Notes: generated by a model not told the origin, from the letters alone. DNA of 39,185 nt from Winogradskyella sp. (GCF_028289625.1 NZ_JANQOM010000010.1:1-39185); one strand, 5' to 3'. Counted from the first letter of the stretch, positions 16,471 to 24,556 are shown. Made by a program: numbers and translations.

Positions 16471-16544
16471 AAAGTTTAGTTTAATACCTAAAGTTACAAA
16501 ATCTGAAAAGACTAAATAATTAATGCTTTATCTTCCTAAATGTT

Positions 16545-17450
16545 CTAATTAGAAGCTACCAAATCTTTTGATGAATTGTAATAAGGTACAACATTAAATA
16601 AATCTGAGGTGGTTGAATGAATATAATCTGGATTTGCTACCTGTTGTTCCATGAACTTTGATGAATTGTAAATTTCCCATACCGTTAAGGTATTCGATTT
16701 GCCCTGAGAAGTTTTGTTTTCTATTTTCAACCTGTTGATTAGTTGATCTACTTCATTGTGACGCATCATTTTCATTATTTTTCTAGTGTTTGTGCCATTG
16801 TTTACAACATAACATATCCAAAACAACCGATTACTTTTAATTTTTTTCTTGGGCTTCCAATTAAGCATGCTTGATAAACTTGTTTTTGGTCTTTGTTGAT
16901 GTACTTCATCATCTTCAGATGGAGTAGTAACCAAAATGTTTTCTGTTTCTAATTCTTGTTTTTGAATATTAAAAAATGGAATAACTATTGTCTTCAGTTT
17001 AAGTATGGATGCCTTATCTGTAACTTTAAACTTAATTTTGGGTTTTAATGAGGAATTCAAGTACTGTAATTTAGGTCGGGACAAGATTAAAGTTTCATCA
17101 CTTGAAGTGTTAGCTGGTGTATATTCAATCTTCTCATGCCTTAGTAGTGTCATAAGTATTCTTTTACCAGACATTTTCGCTTGTACCACCAGTCTTCCCA
17201 TCGGAGTGTCATGCAATGGAATTGCAGTTTCATTCCCTTTTACTTCTACGGTTTTTTCATAGTCTTGATTGAATATATCGACAGAGTAAATAGTTTTAGC
17301 ACTTTCTAAAATTAGGGTATCGCCCTTTTCATTTAAGCTATGTTTTAATTCTTTAGCTCTGTAGTTTATGTTTTGTAGCAATGTTGACTTTTGACCATAG
17401 CAAACAATCATCAAAGCCATAAAAACCAATGAAAAGAAGTTTTTAAGCAT
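16545..17450 (-). CDS. Secreted protein of unknown function, paralog B of a trio
   Basis: 301 residues, the longest of the three. It has a signal peptide (MLKNFFSLVFMALMIVCYGQ), then STLLQNINYRAKELKHSLN. The internal module reads IYSVDIFNQDYEKTVEV, then IPLHDTPMGRLVVQA and ILMTLLRHE. A central linker of about 60 residues (roughly 120-190) is absent from A and C. The C-terminal block reads FWICYVVNNGTNTRKIMKM, then LTVWEIYNSSKFM and LFNVVPYYNSS. The same-strand order is C, B, amidohydrolase, A. Function unknown. The shared blocks show common descent by local duplication. Confidence 0.65.
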   Translation of the reverse strand: MLKNFFSLVFMALMIVCYGQKSTLLQNINYRAKELKHSLNEKGDTLILESAKTIYSVDIFNQDYEKTVEVKGNETAIPLHDTPMGRLVVQAKMSGKRILMTLLRHEKIEYTPANTSSDETLILSRPKLQYLNSSLKPKIKFKVTDKASILKLKTIVIPFFNIQKQELETENILVTTPSEDDEVHQQRPKTSLSSMLNWKPKKKIKSNRLFWICYVVNNGTNTRKIMKMMRHNEVDQLINRLKIENKTSQGKSNTLTVWEIYNSSKFMEQQVANPDYIHSTTSDLFNVVPYYNSSKDLVASN

Positions 17451-17754
17451 TAGAAATGGATTAATTACAAGCTGAGGTTAAATTGAGGTAAACAGAACTA
17501 AAGGAGTGCTAAGATATGGTACAATCTAGTATTGGAAATAAATCAAAGGTGCTCCGCATTTTTTTTGGATAAGAGGTTGATAAAACCGCCGAAATGCAAA
17601 AAAAAGAGTTTAATAACGGTATAAATCGCTCAAATGCATTTGCTTATTGACTGAAAATAACTTAAAAACAGACTTTCACTAACGGTTTTAATCAAAACTG
17701 TTAGTGAAAGTTATTAATTGATTTAAATACCCGTCGTATTCAATTTGAAACGCT
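17451..17754. other. Spacer of about 300 bp between paralogs B and C
   Basis: It holds a strong terminator at 17673-17710 and, at about 17556-17570, the string GCATTTTTTTTGG, which recurs at about 18611-18623 upstream of paralog C. No coding frame is convincing. Confidence 0.5.
17673..17710 (-). terminator. Rho-independent terminator after paralog C
   Basis: 17-bp arms (CTTTCACTAACGGTTTT and AAAACTGTTAGTGAAAG) with one G-U pair and a 4-nt loop. On the minus strand GTCTGTTTTT follows. Confidence 0.85.
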
Positions 17755-18495
17755 TTAATTTAAGGAATCATATATAGGCTTTACATTAAAAACTTCTGAA
17801 TTAGAGGATTTGAAGTATGACGGATTTTTAAGCTGATGTCTCATAAATTTTGAGGAATTGTAAACCTCATAAATTATTAATTTATTGTTTTTACCAATCT
17901 CTGTACTTAATTCTTTTTTGTTGATTGAAATCAATTCATTAACAGTTTCCAAATCGACAAGCTTCATGCTTTGGTTCGCCGCAATTTCAGTATTAGACTT
18001 TTTTACAACCCAATAAAATTTTTTCTTTTTGGGTGGATGCCTTTCAACTTTATTTCCCGATAAGAGGAATTCTATGCTTTGGTTTGGTGTACTTTTAATT
18101 ACTTGCATTTTTTCATCTAGCATCATTCCCTGTGCCTCCACGACCTTTTTCTTATCTTCAGTTAATACATCAAAAGGTTTTTGTTTTACAATATGCATAA
18201 GTACAATTTTGTCCTCTAAATATACCTCGACTACAAATTCGCCTTCTGGTATATCTCGTAATGAAATAAGTGTTTGAAAATCTTTTATTTCAAATGTTTG
18301 GTCATAGTCTTCATTGAAAATATCAACCTTCATAATTTTACATTCACAACTAAGATCTAAACTGTCTTTATTAATGCTTAGTTTGTGATTAAGCGCTTTA
18401 ACTTTTGGATTAAAATTTTTTAATAAAGTTATATTCTGACTGTAAACCATGGAGGTAGTCAATATGATAAGTAGTGTGCATATTCTAGTAATCAT
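17755..18495 (-). CDS. Secreted protein of unknown function, paralog C of a trio
   Basis: 246 residues from ATG 18495 (MITRICTLLIILTTSMVYSQ). A GTG three codons upstream is also in frame, but the signal peptide length matches its paralogs only from the ATG. It shares the trio plan: ITLLKNFNPKVKALNHKL, the module IMKVDIFNEDYDQTFEI then ISLRDIPEGEFVVEV, and a C-terminal block with KFYWVVKKSN, LIIYEVYNSSKFM and EVFNVKPIYDS. Two cysteines (CECK) before the module are not in A or B. A 17-bp-arm terminator follows. Function unknown. Confidence 0.65.
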   Translation of the reverse strand: MITRICTLLIILTTSMVYSQNITLLKNFNPKVKALNHKLSINKDSLDLSCECKIMKVDIFNEDYDQTFEIKDFQTLISLRDIPEGEFVVEVYLEDKIVLMHIVKQKPFDVLTEDKKKVVEAQGMMLDEKMQVIKSTPNQSIEFLLSGNKVERHPPKKKKFYWVVKKSNTEIAANQSMKLVDLETVNELISINKKELSTEIGKNNKLIIYEVYNSSKFMRHQLKNPSYFKSSNSEVFNVKPIYDSLN

Positions 18496-18560
18496 AATAT
18501 TCACATTTTAGATTTGAGGGCTGACATTATCAGCTATGGGACTACATATAACTATACGCT

Positions 18561-18573
18561 ATTTAAAGTTATT
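18561..18573 (-). promoter_or_regulatory. Promoter-like 13-mer shared with paralog A
   Basis: AATAACTTTAAAT on the minus strand includes TAACTTTA, one base off TAnnTTTG. The identical 13-mer lies upstream of paralog A. Confidence 0.35.
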
Positions 18574-18669
18574 ACCTCAAAATTTAAGTTGTACATATTT
18601 AAGATATGCTGCATTTTTTTTGGTTAAGTGTCTTTGGTTTACGATGTATGGTAAAAAACTTGGTCTAAT

Positions 18670-18677
18670 TAGATTTG
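18670..18677 (+). promoter_or_regulatory. -7 promoter element for the DUF4230 gene
   Basis: TAGATTTG fits TAnnTTTG and lies 40 bp before the start codon at 18718. Confidence 0.45.
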
Positions 18678-18717
18678 TTTATCTAGCACTTAATCCGATT
18701 TTTTGTTAGTTTAGCTT

Positions 18718-19341
18718 ATGCGAAAAATTCTATTTGGAGTTATAATAACACTCATTATTCTGTTTACCTTTAAGTATTGTGGTGATAAGAAAGAAAACAA
18801 GATAACACTGCAAGAAAATACGACTTTAATACAAGAGCAAATTAAGAATGTTGGTAAGCTGGTCGTTACAGAAGGGCACTTCAGTGAAGTTTATACTTAT
18901 AAAAATTCAAAGTCGGTATTTGCGGATTTATTGGAAGCAGAAAAACAAGCGATTGTTATTGTAAATGCAGACGTTACTGTCGGTTATGACCTAAGCAAGA
19001 TTGAATATAAAATTGATGAAGACAACAAGGTCTTACGGATTTTAAATATCCCTAAGGAAGAAATAACGATTAACCCAGACTTGGAGTATTACGATATACA
19101 AGCAGATTTTTTAAATCAATTTGAAGCCAAAGATTATAATGAGATTAAGGAGACCGTAAAAAAGTCGTTAATGAAAAAAATTGAAAGCTCAGAATTAAAA
19201 TCTAATGCTCAAAATAGATTGATTAGTGAATTGTCAAAATTCTTTATCCTTACCAATTCTTTGGGTTGGACACTGCAGTACAATCAAAATCCTATTATTG
19301 AACGTGAACAATTAAAGGAAATAGAACATCTAATGGATTAG
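18718..19341 (+). CDS. DUF4230 domain-containing protein
   Basis: 207 residues. The N-terminal membrane anchor is KILFGVIITLIILFTFKYC, and the rest is probably periplasmic. The family features are LVVTEGHFSEVYTY, AIVIVNADVTVGYDLSKIEY and LRILNIPKEEITINPDLEYYD, followed by a helical C-terminus (LISELSKFFILTNSLGWTL). This matches my recollection of DUF4230 (PF14014), a widespread family without known function. It is convergent with the rhodanese gene, with 3 bp between the stops. Confidence 0.8.
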   Translation: MRKILFGVIITLIILFTFKYCGDKKENKITLQENTTLIQEQIKNVGKLVVTEGHFSEVYTYKNSKSVFADLLEAEKQAIVIVNADVTVGYDLSKIEYKIDEDNKVLRILNIPKEEITINPDLEYYDIQADFLNQFEAKDYNEIKETVKKSLMKKIESSELKSNAQNRLISELSKFFILTNSLGWTLQYNQNPIIEREQLKEIEHLMD

Positions 19342-19344
19342 GCA

Positions 19345-19656
19345 TCAATTCAATTCTTGTTTCAAATCCAACATACCACCACCATTGATGGCGTCAATCC
19401 CGGCCGACTTCAAAATTTTGGTGGCACTACGAGATCGCATACCGCTCTGGCAATAGGCTATAACGGGTTTGTTCAATTGTTTGATGTCATTTATTCTTCC
19501 TTTAATTTCTTGAAGCGGAATATGAAGTGCGTCTTTAAGGTGAGCATTGTCATATTCACTTTTGGTTCTAACGTCCAAAAGAACAGCTTCTTTCCTTAAA
19601 TACATCTTTATGTCATCGGTTTTGTTGCTTCCGAATAGTTTAGTCAAAAATCCCAT
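19345..19656 (-). CDS. Rhodanese-like domain protein
   Basis: 103 residues from ATG 19656 (MGFLTKLFGSNK). A longer frame to 19740 would run through the regulatory palindromes and is unlikely. It is a single rhodanese domain: VLLDVRTKSEYDNAHL, then the active-site loop CQSGMRS with C69, and INGGGMLDLKQ. It is cytoplasmic and probably handles sulfane sulfur as a persulfide on C69. It is divergent from the TetR gene but has no obvious role in phenylacetate breakdown. Confidence 0.88.
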   Translation of the reverse strand: MGFLTKLFGSNKTDDIKMYLRKEAVLLDVRTKSEYDNAHLKDALHIPLQEIKGRINDIKQLNKPVIAYCQSGMRSRSATKILKSAGIDAINGGGMLDLKQELN

Positions 19657-19681
19657 ATTTTTTAATTTAGGCAAAAATGCA

Positions 19682-19739
19682 TAAACTAATTGGTTTAGAG
19701 CGTAACTTAAGTTACAAGTGCTTAACAACACATTAAGCA
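19682..19739. promoter_or_regulatory. Cluster of three dyads between rhodanese and TetR genes
   Basis: Three inverted repeats stand side by side. An imperfect 16-bp dyad TAAACTAATTGGTTTA (19682-19697) contains the AAACTAA half-site of the operator at 20371. GTAACTTAAGTTAC (19702-19715) is a perfect 14-bp palindrome. TGCTTAA...TTAAGCA (19719-19739) has 7-bp arms. They are plausible regulator sites, unproven. Confidence 0.4.
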
Positions 19740-19770
19740 TAAAAAGGTTATTTTATAATTTTATAGCGTA

Positions 19771-20340
19771 ATGAAAAAGGAAACAAGACAGGAAGAAATT
19801 GTTAGAATAGCTGCTAGGTTATTTAAAGAAAAGGGTTATAGTGCGGTTACCATGCGAGATTTAGCTTCAGAAATGGGTATAAAAGCCGCAAGCTTATATA
19901 ATCATATCAATTCAAAGCAAGATATTCTCGATATGATTATCATCACTTTAGCGGAAGCATTTACAGAAGGAATGAAGCAAATACAATCTTCACCTGAAGA
20001 TTGTATCGGTAAACTAAAACAAATCATTGAATTGCATGTAAAGCTATCAAGTCAGAATATATATGGTATGGCTTCGCTTAATAACGATTGGATGCATCTC
20101 AAGGAAAAACGAGATTACTATAAAAAATTACGTAGTAATTATGAAGATGATTTCAGGGCTATTCTAGAAGAAGGCATAGCTTCAGGCGAAATTATAAATC
20201 AAAACCCTGAAGTAATGATGTTTTCAATACTAACAACACTGAGATCACTATACATCTGGATTCCTAAAAAGGAAGATTTAAATCTAATGGAGTTTTCTAC
20301 AGCACTCAATCAGATTCTCATTAAAGGAATTAACAAATAG
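19771..20340 (+). CDS. TetR-family regulator of the paa operon (PaaR-like)
   Basis: 189 residues, standard TetR size. The helix-turn-helix is VTMRDLASEMGIKAASLYNHINSK at about residues 28-50. The C-terminal ligand domain has no sequence clue to the effector. In known TetR-type paa regulators (Thermus and others) phenylacetyl-CoA relieves repression. It lies directly upstream of paaE in the same direction, and a perfect 9-2-9 palindrome sits on the start of the paa transcript. The best inference is a phenylacetyl-CoA-responsive repressor. Confidence 0.82.
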   Translation: MKKETRQEEIVRIAARLFKEKGYSAVTMRDLASEMGIKAASLYNHINSKQDILDMIIITLAEAFTEGMKQIQSSPEDCIGKLKQIIELHVKLSSQNIYGMASLNNDWMHLKEKRDYYKKLRSNYEDDFRAILEEGIASGEIINQNPEVMMFSILTTLRSLYIWIPKKEDLNLMEFSTALNQILIKGINK

Positions 20341-20356
20341 TTTAGATTTAATTTTA

Positions 20357-20364
20357 TAACTTTG
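20357..20364 (+). promoter_or_regulatory. -7 promoter element of the paa operon
   Basis: TAACTTTG fits TAnnTTTG, placing the transcript start near 20371, exactly at the palindrome that follows. Confidence 0.6.
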
Positions 20365-20370
20365 CTGAGC

Positions 20371-20390
20371 AAACTAACAACTGTTAGTTT
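20371..20390. promoter_or_regulatory. Putative TetR/PaaR operator
   Basis: Perfect inverted repeat: AAACTAACA, a 2-bp centre AC, then TGTTAGTTT. It lies 6 bp after the -7 element, where a bound repressor would block transcription. CTAAC/GTTAG dyads of this size are typical for TetR operators. No other perfect copy occurs in the window. Confidence 0.65.
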
Positions 20391-20396
20391 AATGTT

Positions 20397-20416
20397 ATTC
20401 CTGCGAAAGCAGGAAT
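20397..20416. repeat. ATTCCTGC palindromic repeat in the paa leader
   Basis: ATTCCTGC, loop GAAA, GCAGGAAT. It would form an 8-bp GNRA-like hairpin in the 5' untranslated region of paaE. Confidence 0.75.
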
Positions 20417-20476
20417 CTCATCCAAGAAAGTTTAATAGTTGATTTAAAAGATACCACGCCTAGGGAGCGACACAAA

Positions 20477-21550
20477 ATGGCAGAGTTTTATAACTTAAAA
20501 GTTCAGGATATTTATAAGGAAACAGAAGATACTTCGGTAGTAACTTTTGATATCCCCTCGGACTTAGTCGAAGCATTTAAGTTTCGACAAGGACAGCATT
20601 TAACCCTAAAAACAGATATCGATGGGGAAGATGTGCGTCGTTCGTATTCGTTGTGTTCGAGCCCTAATGAAGCGAAATGGCGAGTAGCGGTAAAACAGAT
20701 TCCCGGAGGTAAGTTTTCTACTTACGTTAATGAAGAATTAAAAGCTGGTGACTATCTCGACGTGATGCCCCCAAGCGGAACTTTCGGTGTGGATTGCCAT
20801 CCTAAGAATGCTAAAAATTATTTGTTCTTTGCGGCTGGAAGTGGCATTACGCCAGTAATCTCTATGATAAAAACCCACTTGGAAACAGAGCTGAACTCAA
20901 CATGTAAGCTGTTTTATGTGAATAAAACCGCAAAATCGATTATCTTTAAGGAAGAACTAGAGCAGCTTCGGAATAAGTACTTTGGTAGACTTGAAATCTA
21001 TTATTTCCTTACCAAAGAGCGTCGGGATATTGATTTATTCAACGGAAGGTTTGATGATGAGAAAATGGCAGTCTTAACCAAGACTTTTATCGATATTCCG
21101 GATACCAGTGAAGTGTTTTTATGTGGCCCAGAACAAATGGTAAATTATGTCAGTAGCTATTTGATTAATGCAGGTTTACCAAAAGCATTAGTACATTTTG
21201 AACTATTTGTAACCGGTTTATCAGAAGAAGATATTAAACGTCAGGAGCGTCTGGCAAAGCAAAATGTAGAAGGTACAGAAGTAACTATTGTAGATGGAGG
21301 TAAAGAATTCTTATTTACCATGACGCGTGATTTTGATAATATACTCGATGCCGCGCTGAATGCTGGTGCCGATTTGCCTTTTGCATGCAAAGGCGGTGTT
21401 TGTAGCACATGTAAATGTCAAATAAAAGAGGGTGAGGTTGAGATGAAGATCAATTACGCCCTTGAAGATAAAGAAGTGGCACAAAATTTTGTACTAAGCT
21501 GTCAAGCCGTTCCAACAACAGAAAAAGTTGTTGTAGACTTTGATGTTTAG
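20477..21550 (+). CDS. paaE: Phenylacetyl-CoA epoxidase reductase PaaE
   Basis: 357 residues. The FAD-binding ferredoxin-reductase domain comes first (RRSYSLCSS near 55, GGKFSTYV near 78). The NAD(P)-binding domain follows (FFAAGSGITPVISM, then FLCGPEQMV). At the C-terminus is a plant-type 2Fe-2S domain with ligands in CKGGVCSTCKC and LSCQAVP. It passes electrons from NAD(P)H through FAD and the iron-sulfur cluster to the diiron centre of PaaA. It is the first gene of the paa operon, after the putative operator and a hairpin repeat. The order E-A-B-C-D differs from the A-B-C-D-E of E. coli. Confidence 0.94.
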   Translation: MAEFYNLKVQDIYKETEDTSVVTFDIPSDLVEAFKFRQGQHLTLKTDIDGEDVRRSYSLCSSPNEAKWRVAVKQIPGGKFSTYVNEELKAGDYLDVMPPSGTFGVDCHPKNAKNYLFFAAGSGITPVISMIKTHLETELNSTCKLFYVNKTAKSIIFKEELEQLRNKYFGRLEIYYFLTKERRDIDLFNGRFDDEKMAVLTKTFIDIPDTSEVFLCGPEQMVNYVSSYLINAGLPKALVHFELFVTGLSEEDIKRQERLAKQNVEGTEVTIVDGGKEFLFTMTRDFDNILDAALNAGADLPFACKGGVCSTCKCQIKEGEVEMKINYALEDKEVAQNFVLSCQAVPTTEKVVVDFDV

Positions 21551-21565
21551 ATAAAATGATTTGTC

Positions 21566-21616
21566 ATTCCTGCGTCCGCGTTCGCTGAAGCTTTAGCGGA
21601 GGCGCAAGGCAGGAAT
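21566..21616. repeat. Compound palindromic repeat between paaE and paaA
   Basis: ATTCCTGC and GCAGGAAT outer arms enclose a second dyad around CGCTGAAGCTTTAGCG. It is a longer version of the repeat at 8601 and 20397. Confidence 0.75.
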
Positions 21617-21682
21617 CTATAATATGAAAAAGAAAAATTTAAGTTTTACCAGCTAAAAGCTAGTAGTCAAAAGCTAAAAACT

Positions 21683-22639
21683 ATGAGTGAAGAACAAATA
21701 AGAAGTTTAGAAAGACATTTTAACGAACGCATTGCGCGCGATGAAAAAATTGAGCCAAAAGACTGGATGCCAGAGAAGTATCGTCAGACACACATTAGAC
21801 AAATATCCCAACATGCACATTCAGAAATTGTAGGGATGTTACCCGAAGGAAACTGGATTACGCGTGCACCATCATTAAGACGAAAAGTGGCTCTATTGGC
21901 TAAAGTCCAAGATGAAGCAGGCCATGGATTATATCTATACAGTGCTTGTGAAACTCTTGGGATTTCGCGTGATGAATTATACGAGCAATTACACTCAGGA
22001 AAAGCAAAGTACTCTAGCATATTTAATTATCCAGCACTAACATGGGCAGATATGGGAGCCATAGGTTGGTTAGTAGATGGAGCAGCTATTATTAATCAGG
22101 TGCCGCTGTGTAATACATCTTACGGACCATATGCAAGAGCGATGATTCGTGTGTGCAAGGAAGAAAGCTTTCACCAAAGACAAGGTTTTGAAATTATGCT
22201 GAAACTTTGTAATGGAACACCAGAGCAAAAAGCCATGGCACAGGATGCATTAAACAGATGGTGGTGGCCAAGTTTAATGATGCTTGGACCAACAGATGAC
22301 AAGTCGGTTCATACCGAACAATCTATGAAGTGGAAGCTGAAGCGTAAAACGAATGATGAACTACGTCAGCAATTTATAGATCAAACCGTACCACAAGCAG
22401 ATGTTTTAGGTTTGACTATTCCTGATTCTGATCTCAAATGGAACGAAGAACGTCAAAGCTATGATTTCGGTGAGATCGACTGGGATGAATTTTGGCAAGT
22501 CGTTAAAGGGCATGGTCCTATGAATAAAGAGCGTATGAAAGCACGTGTGGGAGCATGGGAGCGTGGAACTTGGGTACGTGAAGCCGCAATGGCTTACGCT
22601 AAAAAGAAACAAGCTAGAAAAGAAAAACAAGCAGTCTAA
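21683..22639 (+). CDS. paaA: Phenylacetyl-CoA epoxidase catalytic subunit PaaA
   Basis: 318 residues, the usual length. The ferritin-like diiron site is visible as two E/D-E-x-x-H type helices: [18 protein letters not shown] and [15 protein letters not shown]. Near the C-terminus is [16 protein letters not shown]. It inserts one oxygen atom of O2 into the ring of phenylacetyl-CoA to give the 1,2-epoxide, with PaaC as structural partner, PaaB as bridge and PaaE as electron source. Its spacer upstream contains a compound palindrome and a short degenerate word repeat. Confidence 0.96.
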   Translation: MSEEQIRSLERHFNERIARDEKIEPKDWMPEKYRQTHIRQISQHAHSEIVGMLPEGNWITRAPSLRRKVALLAKVQDEAGHGLYLYSACETLGISRDELYEQLHSGKAKYSSIFNYPALTWADMGAIGWLVDGAAIINQVPLCNTSYGPYARAMIRVCKEESFHQRQGFEIMLKLCNGTPEQKAMAQDALNRWWWPSLMMLGPTDDKSVHTEQSMKWKLKRKTNDELRQQFIDQTVPQADVLGLTIPDSDLKWNEERQSYDFGEIDWDEFWQVVKGHGPMNKERMKARVGAWERGTWVREAAMAYAKKKQARKEKQAV

Positions 22640-22712
22640 TTAGATGTGAGATAAGTAGTGAGATTTAAGATTTTTCTCAATACGCAATACTCACTTCTCA
22701 ATACTAGAAAAT

Positions 22713-23000
22713 ATGGCAACAAAAAATTGGCCACTTTGGGAAATCTTCGTAAGAAGTAAGAACGGATTAGAACACAGGCATTTTGGAAGTCTGCATGCGG
22801 CTGACGCAGAAATGGCGCTTGAAAATGCTAGAGATGTCTACACCAGAAGAAATGAAGGTGTGAGTATTTGGGTTGTAGAATCCAAACACATTACAGCATC
22901 TAATCCGGAAAATAATGGTGAATTATTTGAGCCTGCTCAAGATAAGGTATATCGGCATCCTACCTTTTATGATGTGCCAGATGAGGTAAAACATATGTAA
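22713..23000 (+). CDS. paaB: Phenylacetyl-CoA epoxidase subunit PaaB
   Basis: 95 residues, the usual size. The family signature is clear: WPLWEIFVRSKNGLEHRHFGSLHAADAEMALENARDVYTRR and GVSIWVVESKHI. It has no catalytic metal site. It bridges PaaAC heterodimers into the larger active complex. It lies between paaA and paaC, with a palindromic repeat after it. Confidence 0.95.
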   Translation: MATKNWPLWEIFVRSKNGLEHRHFGSLHAADAEMALENARDVYTRRNEGVSIWVVESKHITASNPENNGELFEPAQDKVYRHPTFYDVPDEVKHM

Positions 23001-23019
23001 TAAATATTTGATTTATCAA

Positions 23020-23061
23020 CCTGAACTGTCACACCGAGCACAGTCGAAGTGTTGTTTCAGG
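23020..23061. repeat. CTGAAC/GTTTCAG palindromic repeat between paaB and paaC
   Basis: CCTGAAC and GTTTCAGG ends enclose a GTCACACCGAGCACAGTCG-like core. Related copies lie at 23859-23900 and 24433-24497. Confidence 0.7.
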
Positions 23062-23083
23062 ATCTTATCAAAAAAGTTTAAAC

Positions 23084-23839
23084 ATGAAAAACGAAAATTT
23101 GTATAACTATATCCTCGGAATAGCAGACAATAGCTTAATTCTAGGTCAACGTTTAGGAGAACTCTGTGGTCATGGACCGAATTTAGAAACCGATATTGCT
23201 TGTACTAATATTTCTTTGGATCTTTTTGGTCAGGTTCGTAGTTATTTTCAGTATGCTGGAAAAATAGCAGGCGATGGACGATCTGAAGACGATATATCCA
23301 TGCTTCGAAAAGAACATGAGTATAAAAACGTATTACTTGTAGAACAACCAAACACTAATTTTGCATACACAATAGCGAGACAGTTTTTGTTTGATGCTTA
23401 CCACTTAGCATTTTTAAGAGAGTTACAGAAAAGTCCAGATTTAACTTTGTCTGCGATTGCGAATAAATGTGTAAAAGAGGTAAGCTATCACGAACGTTTT
23501 TCATCAGACTGGGTAAGACGTTTAGGTGATGGAACAGATGAAAGTCGTGAAAAAATACAAGAGGCCATTAACGATTTGTGGATGTATACGGATGAGTTAT
23601 TCCATCAAACGGAGGCTGATAAAGCTATGGTTGCCGAAGGTATAGGCGTAGATGTGACTACATTGAAAGAAGGTTATTATGCCTATGTCAAAGAAGTATT
23701 GGAAGAAGCAACTTTAGAAGTTCCAGAATCTAAATATTTTCAAAAAGGGGGAAAGCACGGAGTGCATACAGAACATCTGGGTTATATACTTGCAGAATTG
23801 CAATATATGCAACGCACCTATCCAAATATGGAATGGTGA
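23084..23839 (+). CDS. paaC: Phenylacetyl-CoA epoxidase structural subunit PaaC
   Basis: 251 residues. Ferritin-like helices carry family motifs ADNSLILGQRLGELCGHGP, LDLFGQVRSYFQYAG and EVSYHERFSSDWVRRLGDG. The C-terminal GGKHGVHTEHLGYILAELQYMQRTYP is typical. PaaC has the same fold as PaaA and forms the heterodimer with it, but in the family it does not perform the catalysis. It is flanked on both sides by palindromic repeats of the same type. Confidence 0.95.
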   Translation: MKNENLYNYILGIADNSLILGQRLGELCGHGPNLETDIACTNISLDLFGQVRSYFQYAGKIAGDGRSEDDISMLRKEHEYKNVLLVEQPNTNFAYTIARQFLFDAYHLAFLRELQKSPDLTLSAIANKCVKEVSYHERFSSDWVRRLGDGTDESREKIQEAINDLWMYTDELFHQTEADKAMVAEGIGVDVTTLKEGYYAYVKEVLEEATLEVPESKYFQKGGKHGVHTEHLGYILAELQYMQRTYPNMEW

Positions 23840-23858
23840 CAAATTCATGATTTGTAAT

Positions 23859-23900
23859 GCTGAACCGCAATGCTGAGCTTAGTCGAAGTGTCGTTTCAGC
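23859..23900. repeat. CTGAAC/GTTTCAG palindromic repeat between paaC and paaD
   Basis: GCTGAAC and GTTTCAGC ends. A false ATG at 23870 lies within it, which would add a repeat-encoded N-terminus to PaaD. Confidence 0.7.
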
Positions 23901-23917
23901 ATCTAATTATTGAAACT

Positions 23918-24418
23918 ATGACAGCAACAGACCAACATATTGATGATGTATTGATTCCAATTCTGGAAAAAGTATCCGATCCTGAAATTCCAGTATTGTC
24001 CATTATGGATATGGGAGTTGTGCGTTCTGCGGTATTTGCAGATGACTTAGTTAAAGTAGAGATTACGCCAACCTATAGTGGTTGTCCGGCTATGGATGTC
24101 ATTGGCGATGATATTAAAAAAGCATTAAAAGAAGCAGGTTACAAATCAGAAATAGATTTAATTTTACATCCTGCTTGGACGACAGATTGGATTACACCGC
24201 GTGGACGAAAAGCTCTTGAAGATTATGGAATTGCTGCACCATTGGAGGCGGAAGCCGATAAAGCGGTTTTGCTTGATGGTAAACGATTAGTAAAGTGTAC
24301 CAATTGTGGTTCCACGAATACACGATTAGTAAGTCAGTTTGGTTCAACGGCATGTAAAGCACAATTTCAATGTGAGGACTGCCAAGAGCCTTTCGACTAT
24401 TTTAAATGTTTAAAGTGA
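23918..24418 (+). CDS. paaD: PaaD, epoxidase maturation factor (MIP18/DUF59 family)
   Basis: 166 residues from ATG 23918 (MTATDQHIDD). A start at 23870 is rejected because it is repeat sequence. The N-terminal DUF59 domain has VSDPEIPVLSIMDMGVVR and TYSGCPAMDVIGDDI, with the conserved cysteine. The C-terminus (about 128-166) is a zinc-ribbon-like segment: CTNCG, then two more cysteines, then CEDCQ and a last FKCLK cysteine. PaaD is thought to assist assembly of the metal centres of the PaaABCE complex. Confidence 0.93.
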   Translation: MTATDQHIDDVLIPILEKVSDPEIPVLSIMDMGVVRSAVFADDLVKVEITPTYSGCPAMDVIGDDIKKALKEAGYKSEIDLILHPAWTTDWITPRGRKALEDYGIAAPLEAEADKAVLLDGKRLVKCTNCGSTNTRLVSQFGSTACKAQFQCEDCQEPFDYFKCLK

Positions 24419-24432
24419 CAACTTGTTGTCAT

Positions 24433-24497
24433 GCTGAACTGTCGCATTGAGCTCGTCTGTGCAGAGCGTGGTCGAAGCATCGAAGTGTTGTTTCAGC
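24433..24497. repeat. CTGAAC/GTTTCAG palindromic repeat between paaD and paaG
   Basis: GCTGAAC and GTTTCAGC ends with a longer core that includes a short near-duplication of the GTCGAAGCATCGAAGTG part. Confidence 0.7.
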
Positions 24498-24556
24498 ATC
24501 TTATTAAGATAAATGCAAGTTTAATTAAAAAGTTCCTGGTATAAAGGAAATAAGGT

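Noticed and set aside
16545..18495. Paralogs B and C as true T9SS-secreted cargo
   Set aside because: The tail-like module is internal, not C-terminal, so it should not act as a standard sorting signal. Reported instead as a fold resemblance.
19657..19740. N-terminal extension of the rhodanese
   Set aside because: The extra residues match no family and would be encoded by the palindrome cluster. MGFLTKLFG at 19656 is a natural start.
23870..23917. N-terminal extension of PaaD
   Set aside because: The extra 16 residues are translated from a CTGAAC/GTTTCAG repeat. The ATG at 23918 fits the family.
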